Positions 36,349 to 48,319 of a stretch of DNA of 64,000 nt are shown here, piece by piece (positions within the stretch are counted from its first letter, which is position 1; every line of letters starts with the position of its first letter). Origin of the DNA: Adineta vaga. Lineage: Eukaryota; Rotifera. Below the pieces are notes generated by a model, which was given only the letters and a program-made list of their open reading frames with translations, did no database searches and was not told the DNA's origin. The stretch is taken from NCBI GenBank assembly GCA_021613535.1, contig CP075492.1, forward strand, positions 17,980,001 through 18,044,000. The letters run 5' to 3'. Position numbers and translations under genes: made by a program.

Positions 36349-36758
36349 TTACTTGCTTTTATTGAGCTGCTTAGCAAGAAATGCTCCTAACATTTGTCCA
36401 ACAATATTAAAGATACACTGGAAAGGTTTTAATTTCCGAGCAATCACTAAAGAAATGCTCACAGCTGGATCAATATGTGCACCTTAATTGAACAAATATC
36501 TTCACAAAATTTCATCAGACTTTCTTTTCTTACCTGTTACTGGTCCAGTAATCATGATCGCTGGGAAAAAACATAATTCTCTAATATTAACTGTGATTCT
36601 TCGTTCTACAAATCACCTGAATAGATGCCAATTCCAAATTCTACAGCAATTGGAAATATTGAATGTGTTGGTTGTTTGGCAAATTTATAGTTGGCAATGG
36701 CACATTCTCCAAGTAATTGAACAGAATATTCTTCCAGTTTTCTTCGAGTTATCATCAT
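36349..36758 (-). CDS. Truncated aquaporin (half-length), 100 aa, three exons
   Basis: Exons are 36758-36617, 36560-36534 and 36482-36349; phases fit and total 101 codons. The protein reads MMITRRKLEEYSVQLLGECA, then a hydrophobic segment, GIYSAIMITGPVTGAHIDPA and VSISLVIARKLKPFQCIFNI, and stops at AKQLNKSK. This is the first half of an aquaporin: TM1-TM2, loop B and TM3. The pore motif NPA is replaced by DPA, and the second NPA half is absent. Aquaporins need both halves, so this is either a dead remnant or a small membrane protein with a new role. The last exon could instead continue through the GTAATTTACT sequence as a donor, but I find no further exon. Confidence 0.65.
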
Positions 36759-37407
36759 TTGTTTCTATTTTTATAGCAAAAAAAACAAAACAATCCAAAG
36801 CGTACTCAATGATTCTTTCACGTGGTTTCTTTTTCTCGTTCTTCTACACAAAACACCGTTCAAGGACGAAATGAATGATAACAAAATCGTTTCATAAATA
36901 ACACAGCATTGATCACTGAATAATCCCACGAGAATTTCTGCAAAATATTCAGTGAAATTTTCCTAAATTGATCAATGAAAGATGAAAAACAAGTTCTTTC
37001 TATCAAGAAAAGTTTATGATGTTAAAATAATCGTTTGATACGATATTCAATGATGATAATCATCTCAAAGAAACGTATGTTGTATTGAAAAGAGTTGCCT
37101 GAAACTACCTCCTAACAGTAACACAATGCATTGGAGAAAAATTCTAAATATAATCATGTAAATTTAGAGAGACAAAAATATATTCGTATGACTTGTTGAT
37201 TTGAGAAAAATAATCGACGAAAGGTAAAAAGAAAACTGTCTATTAGATATTTTGAGTAAATCATCTTGATAGATATGGTAATATTTCTGTGAAAATTTCA
37301 TAAATATAAGTGTGAATAGATAGAAAGAAACAATATTATTCGTATTGAAATAAAAACGAAAGTATAATTAACAATACTAAACTGCTTCAAAGACTAATTA
37401 GAAATGG
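36759..37407. other. Intergenic, no gene seen
   Basis: AT-rich. A short palindromic pair (ATTGATCACTGAATA / TTCAGTGAAATTTT..TTGATCAATG) lies near 36911-36974. Confidence 0.4.
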
Positions 37408-39716
37408 TTATTTTTCGTTCAACGTAGAAGCAGTTTGTTCGTTGATCATTGTAGATGTTAATGAATTGTCATCTGCAGAGTTGGTTGTATGTTGAGGAAT
37501 GAATGAGCTCGAAGACGTTGCCGATATTTGTGGATATTTCAGATCAATTGAAAATGATGATGGTTTATCAAGAAGTATTTGTGCTTCGACTGCACATGCT
37601 CGTTCCTGAGGCATCTTCAAACTATTCATAAAACAATTCAAACAATTAGTTAATTTTTTTTATACATCAACTTACTTTCGCAATAGAATCATACCGATCA
37701 TGGCCAATAAACTCAGCGAAATACATATTATAAATACTGTCGATATGGAAAAATGCTACCATAAATCACAAGAAGACAAAGATTCATTTTCTGAAGATTA
37801 GAAAAACTTACTCCTAATAAAATAATCAGCATTAGTATTAATTGTGGGACACGAATAAAACACATCGCCGTTACTCGAACTAAGAAAAAGAATTCTCGAT
37901 ATATATATATATATATATAAAAACTACCAAATATTGTTCATACTTTCATCGGGAATATAGACACTTCTCAACATACTCATTGATGGTTGATAAATACCAA
38001 CACAAAAATTAAACAGAAGAAAACCAATTAAAATAGGTATGAAAGACTAAAATGATGTTAGATTAACTCAACAAAAAAAAGGAGATAACTATGGTCTTAC
38101 ATGTGGAAAAATAACCGGTCCGATCAATCCTATTGTAGCTAACAGAAAGATGATTCTAAAAATTCAATTTGATACAAAAATATTGTTTTAGAGAAAATTC
38201 ATTTACATTAGATAAGATTGAATTCGAATGTATTTAGCAAGAGGATAGAACACCAATGTACCAAGCATGCCAAGTATCTGATTGAATGCGTACAAGAATA
38301 TATCTTTGTTTGCATTGATCATTATTTCTTACCATGAAAAAAGCGAGAATAAAACCAAATGGTAATAGTTTACGATCAGCAGTACGATATTGAGTGATTA
38401 GAAGTGCTGGAGTACATTCAATAGAAAATATAGCGAATGCTGTTTCGAAGAAAGCGATACACAATCCGAGAACAATAATACGAGGATCTTATTAAATGTA
38501 TATGGAAAAATTTTCATTGAATCAATATAATATGAAAAAATACCAACCAGCTCGAAGTATACGAAATGTCGAAATGAATGAAGTAGACACATTCGTTTCT
38601 CGGATGCCATAATTTTCTGACCAGAATATTCGTATGAATATCATCGCTATAATGAATAATACAACAGCTACATTGAATGGAACACTGAAATGTAAAACAA
38701 AAAAAAAACACATTTATACACTTTCAATCAAATAACCGAACACTTACGTCTCACCACCGATTTTTACCAAAAATTGAGCAATAATCGCTGTTAATATCGA
38801 AATAATTGCTACACCAAAATCTAGAAGAAATGAAAATTAGAATTGTTTAACTGTCAAATGTTACTAACATGCATTTCTTAATATTAGTTTTAAAGATTGA
38901 TCATCGAGCAAACGCTAGAACATAAATAATTGTCATTGAATATAACGAACATTCTATCAAATATATACCTCTCGATGTTCTTGAATAATCCATGCTTCAA
39001 ATGCTGTTGTATAAAAGGCATTAGCTATGCCACCAATTATATTGGAAATAATCAAAATCCATGTTAAAGAAAAATTCTTAATATAAGAACGATTTCATCG
39101 AAGAACTACTACGTTCTATTATTACTTACGAACAAAATATATGAAGAAGCATAGAAAAAACCACTCAATAAACATCCCCATCGACGTCCACTAAATAATA
39201 ATGTCTATTTCTATGAGCGTTATCAAGAAAAATAACTCACTATAAATCAGCAAGTGAAGTCGTAAAAGTACCAATGAATAGTGAAGAACCAAAGAAAGTA
39301 ACATAAAATAATTCAATAGTTGGACGAGTAATTCCATAACTATCGTAGAGAACATATCGATAAGAATTTGGTAGACTGTTACCAGCTAGATTTTTCATAT
39401 AGATGAATTTAATTTATAGAAATAAACATATACAATTGTTTAGATATTTACCTTCTGCAAGAAAATATCCGATCAGATAAATCCAGTGTAATCGCTTAAA
39501 AACTGAAGAGGTAGAAGTCAATAAAGTACTGCCTTCATCCATCGTTGCATACCTTAGTAATGTATTGAAAGAAACAACATATTCAACACCATGTGCGTTC
39601 ACGCATGAATAACATTCTTTACCTATTCTGTACTCTATATATCTTATCGATTCGAAACATGACCATGTATTTATGTGCAAGTGAAAATATATTGTCGTCG
39701 ATATTGAAAACGACAT
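37408..39716 (-). CDS. MFS transporter, MFSD5-like (molybdate-anion transporter family)
   Basis: About a dozen short exons with introns near 50 bases run from ATG 39716 to the stop at 37408. Exon 1 (39716-39452) ends in FKRLHWIYLIGYFLAEG. The next gives NSLPNSYRYVLYDSYGI and LFYVTFFGSSLFIGTFTTSL ADLY. GRRWGCLLSGFFYASSYILF follows, then ISNIIGGIANAFYTTAFEAW with IIQEHRE. This order matches the MFSD5 pattern, including the FEAWxxxEH signature. Later exons hold RIFWSENYGIRE (family motif RNWGENY) and SIECTPALLIT. The last TM runs into a Ser/Thr-rich cytoplasmic tail of about 70 residues. It is an integral membrane protein with 12 expected TM segments. No frameshift was noticed, but I did not verify every small exon. 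Confidence 0.75.
37899..37919. repeat. (AT)n microsatellite in an MFSD5 intron
   Basis: Ten AT dinucleotides inside an intron of the MFSD5-like gene. Confidence 0.9.
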
Positions 39717-41102
39717 TATCTACTAGTTAGATGAAGAATAAAAGAAAGGAGTGAGGATGTAGATTAGGAAAACACTTATATCCATCTCTTTAGCAACAAT
39801 AATATGCACATAGGTAGTCCTTTGACAACTCAGTTTTAACGTTATTCTTTTTGCTCTTGACATGTTTTCAAAGATATATACGTGCTTATTTAGCCAATAG
39901 GATTTCGTCCATGTGCCTTCAGGATGGTTTCTATATTTTACTGTAAGCAATGCTTACATAGGTGTTTTAAGTGATCATATTTTGCAAGTTAATCTTTAGC
40001 ACGTTTAAAAAATTTGAGTTCAATTCCAAGTAGCACAAGAATTGATCATTATTATCACTCTTCTAATTGTTCTTTACATGAATGTATAGTTGATCATGTA
40101 TCTAAAAATGTTTTATTTGTCGCAGAACCATCCAATCATTTTACTGGACAGTGGCATAATGTGTTTCAGTAGTGTTCTTTCACTTTTTCTTTTTTCTACA
40201 TCGTACTTATATCGACGCTCGTGATCATGAGTGCCGTCGTTTCGAAACAACGATTTCATACAGTCGCCATTCGTACTGCTCTTCTAGAAATTAAGAAACA
40301 GTATGAAAAGCTGAGTCACCCATGGATCTGCCTAAAGAAAATTATTGGATTTGTGAAGTGATCGAGTACCTTGTCAATGGTGGTAGATGGAGTAATAACA
40401 TTAAGACTGATCAATTCAAAGTACAACCTACGATTTCTAATGAACCGTGTGAGTAATATTATCGTTCCTATTCCAAACTTATAATTAGATTCAGTTCGAA
40501 AAGGCATGCTGCTTATGCGAATAAAGTAACACTTCTAGTACGTCTTCGAATGAAAAGAGATCTACATGAGCAACAGATTTCGTATCTATAAAATATTTAT
40601 AGTTGTTTCATTGGCCTAGACATAAATATAGATCGTTTTTACTGATAACATTCTGCCATTCACTACAAAAATCAATTCAATCACGTTTGACGATATTCCG
40701 CAGGTTTTTAAACACTTGATGAGTTTTCATATCTATTTTCAAATACTTCATGTGGTGGCAATCATGCATTGTTCTCTGCTTAGCTCAATGCTTATAATTC
40801 ACATGAAGACATAGTTCTTTCACCAGAGTAAGTTGACCACTTATCATGATAATTTCGAGAAGCTGTGACGTACTTTTGTTAGCTACGAAGAAAAATGCTT
40901 TCTTTGATAGTTGGAACGTCTTTGTGGACAATATACGGATGGAAATTGACAAACATGACAAAAAACGGCATTGTTTCCCTTTGGCGGTGAGGATGGGTGG
41001 TGGTTATTATTAACCAAGAAACTATGTTTTATTCAATTATCTTATCAACTATTCACAAATGAAGACTGTCGAGGTTCGTCTCTTTCTGATTTTGGTTGTT
41101 CT

Positions 41103-41150
41103 GAGTGTCGGTGTGCGGATGAATGATGAACTTACTCCCAGCCTCACCCT
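41103..41150. repeat. Telomere-like hairpin H13, degenerate
   Basis: GAGTGTCGGTGTGCGG and CCCAGCCTCACCCT flank about 17 bases. The arms are clearly related to the family but mutated. Confidence 0.5.
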
Positions 41151-41617
41151 TAGATACTGAGAATGATCGAATCCGGTGAATCTCGTATGAATGCATCGTT
41201 ATTATTATATCTTTTTCACTACCGTATTGAATAACATATTTTCTATTCGAGATAAATTGAAGAAAATTTTTGATAGAGTAAAAAGCGTCTGCTTACACCG
41301 ACAAGAAACGAAAAAAGTTATTTCGGGAGAAGAAAACGCGCCGTTCTTATCCAGAGTTACTAGTATTGTTTACCTTTGTGAAAAACGCTTCTATGTACTA
41401 AGAGATATATGTTACATCCAGCATAACATTGATTTTTTTCATTACTTCTCTGCCGCAATAAATTGAACAAACAAAAAATAACTGTATTTCATTTCTTCAC
41501 TTTCTCAAATCAAAGGAAGCTTTTATTAGGCTTTGCTATGATAAATATTGTAGAAAGCAGCTGGATCTTCGATCCATTTTCGATGTACAAATTAGATGCA
41601 ATTGCTTTTCATGTTGC

Positions 41618-41679
41618 TGAGGATGTGGATGGGTTGATGTGTAAATATGCTACTCTGATCCTCACCCATCCACACCCTG
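41618..41679. repeat. Telomere-like hairpin H14
   Basis: The left arm TGAGGATGTGGATGGGTTGA and right arm CTCACCCATCCACACCCT pair well. The loop contains GTAAATATGCTAC as in H2. It lies 60 bases past the stop of the first cluster NHL gene. Confidence 0.85.
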
Positions 41680-41739
41680 ATCATAAACACTTCAACATTC
41701 TCTTTCAGATCGTGTTTCACAAAAACAATTCGAATATTT

Positions 41740-43147
41740 TTATTTCTTTACAATAGAAAATTTATATACTTGATCATTACCCATAGCAAAAATATTGCCG
41801 AATTTATCAATTTTAATCGCTGATGGCCAATAATAAATAAGTTTCCCTAAATTATCTTCATTTCTAACAATCATTTGACTCTGATTTGTCTTCATATTTA
41901 ATTGATAAATAGTAGAGTCGTACATCTCAGCATAATAAAGATATCCATTACAATCCATTGTTATTCCTGTGACATATGTGAGATTTCCTATCACTGTCGT
42001 ACCATTTGTTGCATTAACTTCCCATCGTTGAATACGTTTATTGTTCCAATCTGCGATATATAATGTCAAATCATCGGTAACATAAAATGCAACTGGATCC
42101 GACAAATCAGTTGATCCGTTTAAATTGAAATGATTCTTTCCAGCAACAATAACTTTTGCCGTATAATTTGTTGATTTTAACCACTTTTTAATAAAATATC
42201 GTGTTCCAACATATATATTCATTTCTTTATCCAATGTAAGATGATGAAAATATCGTCCAAATAAATATTCTCCTGCTTCTCGAAATAAAATTCTTCCAAC
42301 TTTCTCATTTTTCTTCCATAAATGAACTCGATAAGATAGGGAATTGACTGGACTACGTATTTGTTTTTGATCGAGATCCATAATATACATATCTTCTGTA
42401 TTAATATCAACAAAAATAGATTGTGGTGAAACAAGACCTTTACTAGCCACAGTTATACCAGTCGCACCTACTTCGTTATTATAGATTTCGTTTAATGAAT
42501 ATTTTTGTATTCGATTATTATTTGTATCCGCAACATAGAGAGTATCATGAATATCATCGATAAAGAAATCTATTGGATTACATAAACTGTTTTCATTTGA
42601 AAGACACCGACCCAGTTGATTAACAACCACTACACCTGGCTTATTCCATGTTGCATTTACTGATGGAATAGGACATGACTGTGGTGAAAAAGTAATTGCA
42701 CCCATTGTTGCTATAAAAAAAGCAGTAAGAAGATCTCGACTATTTTTAAAAGAAAACATTGATCTTACTCGTTGATGATTGATTTAGCATGATAGTCACT
42801 TTAGTTGTCGTCGTGTCAGATATTGTAGATGATTGTAAATTAATAAATAATGAATGGTTTGAAATTTTGATTAAAATTATCAATAAAATTATTGATAATA
42901 ATACAATATTACAACCAATTAGAACTCTTTTGTCCGTTAAAACAGAAGATTTTCTAATGACAACACCTTGATTACTATGATTTGAAAGAAGTGATACATC
43001 ATCATCATCATTATTAAATTCGTGTTGTCGCTCTTCTTGGTTATTTTGATCAGCAACCGATGATAGAATTGGTTCTCGATTATTTTCTTCTACCATATTT
43101 TCACATGTTTCCTTCAGTGGTTCCAAATCCAATAATTCTCTTGCCAT
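41740..43147 (-). CDS. NHL-propeller membrane protein A, 449 aa, two exons
   Basis: Exon 1 is 43147-42769 and exon 2 42710-41740 (971 bases); together they make 450 codons. Residues 1-74 are acidic and cytoplasmic (DDDDVSLLSN). Residues 75-95 form one membrane span (VLIGCNIVLLSIILLIILIK), so a type II protein with an extracellular propeller is likely. A Thr-rich stalk with NxS/T sites comes next, then NHL blades starting at NKPGVVVVNQLGRC with Cys pairs and words such as DTLYVADTNNNRIQKY. An upstream TTG frame is ignored in favour of the ATG. Exon 2 shares 971-base length and most sequence with copies B and D and is nearly identical to copy E. The receptor-like layout and tandem amplification suggest a surface recognition role, which is inference. 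Confidence 0.85.
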
Positions 43148-43253
43148 TTTAATCAATATATTATATGCTTTCTTGAATAACTTTTTTCGATAAGTTCTCA
43201 ATGTTTGACGATAAACACTAAACTTTAATTATTATTATCGAATTCTGCTAATT

Positions 43254-43500
43254 TCACAAGATATTTATGAAATAAGATCTGAAAAAGAATATTGAAGTGT
43301 ATAAAAGTAAAACCTTGGGTCGCATTTTTTCCCACACAACAGTGATTATGCTAACAATTTTTTGAAGTAGATAAATCATCAATTTTAACAAGAATTTCAC
43401 CAATACAAATATAAATTCTAAAAGGTTTCTTGTGTATCTAAATACATTTGTCGAGCTTTGGAATATATCTTTTTCAGCCATACGACTATTTGCAAAAAAA
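43254..43500 (-). pseudogene. Decayed fragment of a TPR region
   Basis: The strand carries a scrambled copy of the TPR exon of the ART-TPR gene. Its GTATCTAAATACATTTGTCG, AGCTTTGGAATATAT matches the stretch near 46150-46185 (CATCTAAACACGTTTGTAGAGCTTTGGAATATTTC) with frameshifts. The hydrophobic ORF in this region is an artefact of the wrong frame. Confidence 0.45.
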
Positions 43501-44161
43501 AACTGTACACTATTTGAAATAAAACGATTCAAATGACGAAAAAAAAACAGAAAAACATTTTTAATAAATGAGCCATGAAGACGAAAGGAAGTAATTTTGA
43601 TTTTTTTTTCGTTACACTTGAATAAATAACCTTGAAAGCAAAAAAAAAGTAAAGAAATACATTTATTATATGATGTGAACAGAAAAAAAAAAATTTTTTC
43701 CTTCATATTATATCGATTTTTTATGAAATACCATTAAATAGGTTGTATTTAACAGATTAAATTATTATAACTTCTATTAAATAAAAAATATTGAACGTAA
43801 TTAAGCTCCATATATTCTGTATCATATCTATTTAGTATTCGCTTAATATAATTGAGTATTGTGATGTTGGTTATGGTTTATGATAGTTACTTAAATACAA
43901 TAAAATTATCTTGTGCGTTCTTAATTCATTGTAAGTATTAAAGCACAGAGATTCTTTCATTTGATGATTCTCATGAGATCGAAGCTAGAAAACATTCTAT
44001 TTTTCAAAGTAACATACAATTAGTCGATATTTCTTCAAGATGAATTGCCAAGAAGTGAAAGTAACTCTCCGATATTCATTATCTTGAACAAGAATCGAAA
44101 TAGATTAGATGTACAATCTTTTTATTCATGGAAATAAAGATTATTAAAGACAAGTCAAATG
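43501..44161. other. Spacer between NHL genes A and B
   Basis: AT-rich, no exon. Part of it (near 43610-43680) resembles 52300-52375, indicating that flanking DNA was copied with the genes. Confidence 0.4.
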
Positions 44162-45441
44162 TTATTTCTGTACGATAGAAAACTTCTGTACTTGCGCACT
44201 AACTATAAGGAATATATTACCAAATTTATCAACTTGAATTGCACTTGGCCACTGAAATTCATGTCTTCTTGAATCATCGTCAGAACGAAGAATAATTCGA
44301 GTCTCATTCGTTACTAGATTTAATTGAACAACTGTTCTCGCCATTTGCTGGATGAAATAAAGATATCCATTACAATCCATTGTTATTCCTGGAACATCTT
44401 TGAAGTTTCCTATGACTGTCGAACCTTCTGTTGCATTGACTGTCCATTTTTGAAGAGTAGAATTTTTCCAGTCTGATATATATAATGTCAAATCATCGGT
44501 AACAAAAAACGTCGATACCCAAAAGAAATCAGTCGTTACGTGTGAATTAAATTGATTCCTTCCCGCAACAATAACTTTTGCCGTGTAATTTGTTGATACT
44601 AACCATTTTTCAATAAAAAATCTTGTTCCAACATATATATTCATTTCTTTATCCAATGTAACATCATGAAAATATTGTCCAAATGAATGATCAGCTGCTT
44701 GGCTAAATAAAATTCTTCCGACATTATCGTTTTTCTTCCATAAATGAACTCGATAGGAGGCTGAATTTCCTTTATCGAAATCTTCTATTTGATCAAAATC
44801 CAAAATATACATATCTTCTGTATAAACATTAACAAATATAGATTGTGGTAAAACAAGACCTTTACTAGCCACAGTTATACCAGTAGAACTCATTTTGGAA
44901 TGATCGACTTCAGTTAATAAGTATTTTTGTATTCGATTATTATTTGTATCCGCAATATAAAGAGTATCATGGATATTATCGATAAATAAATCTCTTGGAT
45001 TACATAACCCATCCTCACCTGAAAAACACCGACCCAGTTGATTAACAAACACTACACCTGGTTTATTCCATGTTGCATTTGCAGAAGGAATAGTGCAAGG
45101 TATTGGTGAAAAAGTAATTGTTTCTCTTGTTGCTAAATAATCAAAATAATTTTTATTGTTATCTGTGTAAAAAAACAAACATTGATCTTACTTGTGAATG
45201 ATTGAGTCAACATGATAGTTGTTGTTGTTGTTGTTGTTGTTGTCGTATCATATTTTGTAGATAATTTTATCGACAAAAGTAATGTGATTGAAATTATTAA
45301 TAAAATTGTTAACAATGGTACAATGAGATAACCTATTAGAATTCGTTTTTTTCTTTGAACAGGAGGAGGAGGAGGAGGAGAAAGAGAAACATTTGGTATG
45401 GGATCTATTAATGGATATTCATCATCAAAAGCGACTCTCAT
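44162..45441 (-). CDS. NHL-propeller membrane protein B, 406 aa, two exons
   Basis: Exon 1 is 45441-45192 (250 bases) and exon 2 45132-44162 (971 bases); phases fit. The N-terminus (MRVAFDDEYPLIDPIPNVSL) has a polyproline stretch, a membrane span (ILIGYLIVPLLTILLIISIT) and a run of Thr residues from a GTT repeat that could vary in length. The propeller starts at FSPIPCTIPSANATWNKPGV. Compared with A, the first blade is nearly the same, while the middle (FSQAADHSFGQYFHDV) and the last blades differ. Type II membrane topology is likely, as for A. Confidence 0.85.
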
Positions 45442-45592
45442 CTAAAACAAATCAGAGAAAAAAAGTATTATGTATGTATAGAAATAAATTTTCTAGAAGA
45501 AACTTTATTGAAATTAAAATTATTCAACTTTTCCTTCATCAATGTGATCATCATAATCAATGACGTTTCTTCTCTACTAAATATGGACATGT

Positions 45593-48145
45593 TCATTTCA
45601 TATTTTTCAATTTGATTAATTGTTCTTCTGTTTGAATTAATATGACATGTTCAGGTGGATAAATTTTTCGATAAATTTCCAAAGCTCTTGAAATATTATT
45701 TTGATCATCATTTGAATCCAATTCTGCTAATTTCATAAGACATTTTGCTGTTGATAAATAATCAAAACGATAATTATGATTAAAAATCTCCATTGCTTTT
45801 CGATAATAATAAATATCATTTGATAAATCACCCATTTTTAAAAGAATTTGTCCAATACAAATATGTTTTGTATTTGATAAATATTTTTCATAAATCGATA
45901 ATTGTTCTTCACAAAATTTCAATGCAAAACTTTGTTTTTCTTGTTTATGATAAAGATCAGCAAGTGAATAAATACAATGAATCAAACGTGGATCACCAAT
46001 TGATAAATATGTTTTTCCTATTTCAAATGCAACAAGATAAAAACTTTCAGCAATATCATATTGTTCATCATTGAAATAAATATCACCTAAAACACCTTGA
46101 CAAACAAGAATATCTCCATAAGATGTTGGCTGAAATTGTTCGAAAATTTCTCGTGCATCTAAACACGTTTGTAGAGCTTTGGAATATTTCTTATTGACCA
46201 GCGGCGGACCATCACTGGACAATTGGCCGCAATTGTCATACCTGAAAAGAATGTTCACACTAGAATGTTCTAAAAAACAAAATCTTAAGGGTGTGGGCGA
46301 ACAGATAATATCTACATCTATACACCATTAATAACTAAAAATCATATATTGTCTCTGAATTGTGAAAAACCTGGAAAGTTGAAAAATCGTCAATACTACC
46401 GCTCCCTAATGTTTTCGATCTTATAAAACACTCCTATCAAGCAAAACCTTTTCTTCTCACACTTACAAGTTCCGTGTCGGCGCGCCACTGTCATCGACAA
46501 TGAATATTGTTGCAAGATTTAATTTTGTTATTGCAGTATTAATTAGATTGTTTTTACAATTTAATGTTTTTTTATAATATATTTTAGCTAATTTTATATT
46601 TCCAATAGCTTTATAATAATTTCCAAGATAATTATAAATAATAAACATATTTGAATCATCGATTGAATATTTTTTTCGTTTTAATTCAAAAGATTTTTCA
46701 AAATATTCATATGCTTTATAAAAACTTTTCACACGCATTTTAATATCACCAAGATATTCATTAATTGAAGGTTGATCGTAATGATTAGGTTCAGGTAAAT
46801 TTCTTGAAATCATTTTAAAATATGATTCAGCTTTATCATAATGATGCATATCAATTAATAATTTTCCAAAAAAAAGATTGATATTTATTTTTGAGAATTT
46901 TTTCTGAATTGTTTCCATACGTTGTTTTATATCTTCTATACATTCATCAGTAACATGCATTCGAATTCGCCAAAATTCCTCTTCTTTTTCATAATTATCT
47001 ATTTGAAAAACTGTTCCAATATTAAAAAGAATTTCTTCTTCTTCTCCACTATTTTGAAAAATGCCTTTCTTTTCAATATTTTCAAAATATCGCGTAATAT
47101 CAACAAATATTGTATGTTTTAATTCATTTGCATTAACAATTATTTCAAAAATCACAACATGAAAATGTTCAGTATCTGTAGCACCAAAGATAAATTGTTT
47201 AGCTTTATCAAATGATTTTGATGTTGAAAGAAATCCATTACATGAAATTAATCCACCACAATTTGAAATAATATTATCAAATTCTTGTTTTGGTACTTGT
47301 GATTGTCCACGATAAACAATAAAACGTTTTTTTATCTTTTGTTCACAATGAACTTCTTCTAATTGTTTACATAAATCATTAATATAAAATCGAAATGTAT
47401 ACCACATTGCTGAATCTTCCGTTCGAAATGCTCGATTAACTAATCGATAAACAAACGTATCTTCTGTATACCATTCGATTGCATTTTTCGGTTGATATTT
47501 GTCACGAAAAAATTCAATATGTAAAAGTTGTTTAGAATCATTTTGATAGAAATTTTTCACTTGATTTATCATTGATTCTTTTGCTTGTTTCATATTTGAT
47601 GTTTGTTTTAATATTTCAATAAGTAAAATATATGAATAAAGTGTATTTGTATTATTATAAATTCTTGTTTTTAATGATAAAATTGTATTAAAACGACGAT
47701 TATCATAGAGATGAAATTTTAATGATGATAATAAATGTTCAATCGATGCTTTTAATGAATCATGATTGTTACAAATATCATTAACATAATATGATTTTAA
47801 ATGATTTTCATATTTTTTATAATCATGACAAAAAATAATTAATAATGGAAGTTTATCTTTATTATCACGAAAATTATCTAAAAATATTTCCACATAAGAA
47901 CCTGATATAATTAATAAAGTTTTTGTTTCAAAGAAATAATTATTTTCTAAATGATCATAAAATTGATTAATATCATTATAAAATAAAGAATTCTTATTAA
48001 TTTCTTTTAATATTAATTTTGTTCGTAATATATCTCGATGATCTTCTTTACAATCTTGATCTAACCATATTAATGTAAATAAATCAGATTTATCTTCTTC
48101 ATCAACATAATGGACGGGGCGACGTGGTAAAGAAACTATCGACAT
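45593..48145 (-). CDS. ART-TPR protein (ADP-ribosyltransferase with tetratricopeptide repeats), 775 aa
   Basis: Exon 1 is 48145-46467 and exon 2 46241-45593; the join is in phase and totals 776 codons. Residues about 20-140 form an N-terminal alpha/beta domain (LFTLIWLDQDC, TLLIISGSYVEIFL) seen in other bdelloid ART-TPR proteins. The ART core spans about 225-400, with WYTEDTFVYRLVNRAFR, Arg279 in FIVYRGQS, the Ser motif NGFLSTSKS (307-311) and E-x-E at 369-371 (EEEEILFNIG). From about 420 on, TPRs occur (YDKAESYFKMI, YKAYEYFEKSFELKRK, IYNYLGNYYKAIGNIKLAKI and several more in exon 2), which usually bind partner proteins. It is predicted to modify arginine, with target choice by the TPRs. The 225-base intron contains a hairpin remnant (46288-46327). 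The gene sits inside the NHL cluster. Confidence 0.87.
46288..46327. repeat. Telomere-like hairpin H15, degenerate, inside an intron
   Basis: AAGGGTGTGGGCG, loop AACAGATAATATCTACATC and TATACACC. It lies in the intron of the ART-TPR gene, so it is tolerated in a transcribed region. Confidence 0.55.
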
Positions 48146-48319
48146 TAATTTTCAATAGAAACTATCAACGTTTTGTAACTTATTTTTTTTGTCTGAATCA
48201 TTTAAATGAAAGGACGTATGTGATATTTTTCATCATACGCTTGAATAAACACTTTTAAAAATAATTAATAACACCATGTGATAAAAAAATATTTATTTTC
48301 TATCGACACATCAAATATT

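Larger units (their letters stand above)
39717..41739. other. Noncoding, with relics and hairpins
   Basis: No intact gene. Short protein-like stretches occur at 40085-40170 (VLFVAEPSNHFTGQWHNVFQ then stop) and 40320-40590 in + frames, possibly one dead gene of unknown family. A G-rich word (GGTGAGGATGGGTGG) is at 40986. Hairpins at 41103 and 41618 are listed separately. Confidence 0.4.

Noticed and set aside
42219-42434. Minus-strand 71-aa ORF, repeated identically at 51569-51784
   Set aside because: The identity simply reflects the duplicated NHL exon in a wrong frame; it is not a separate conserved gene.
43254-43706. 150-aa hydrophobic, Phe-rich ORF that looks like a membrane protein
   Set aside because: It arises from poly-T and decayed TPR sequence in the wrong frame; similarity is at DNA level to the TPR exon.
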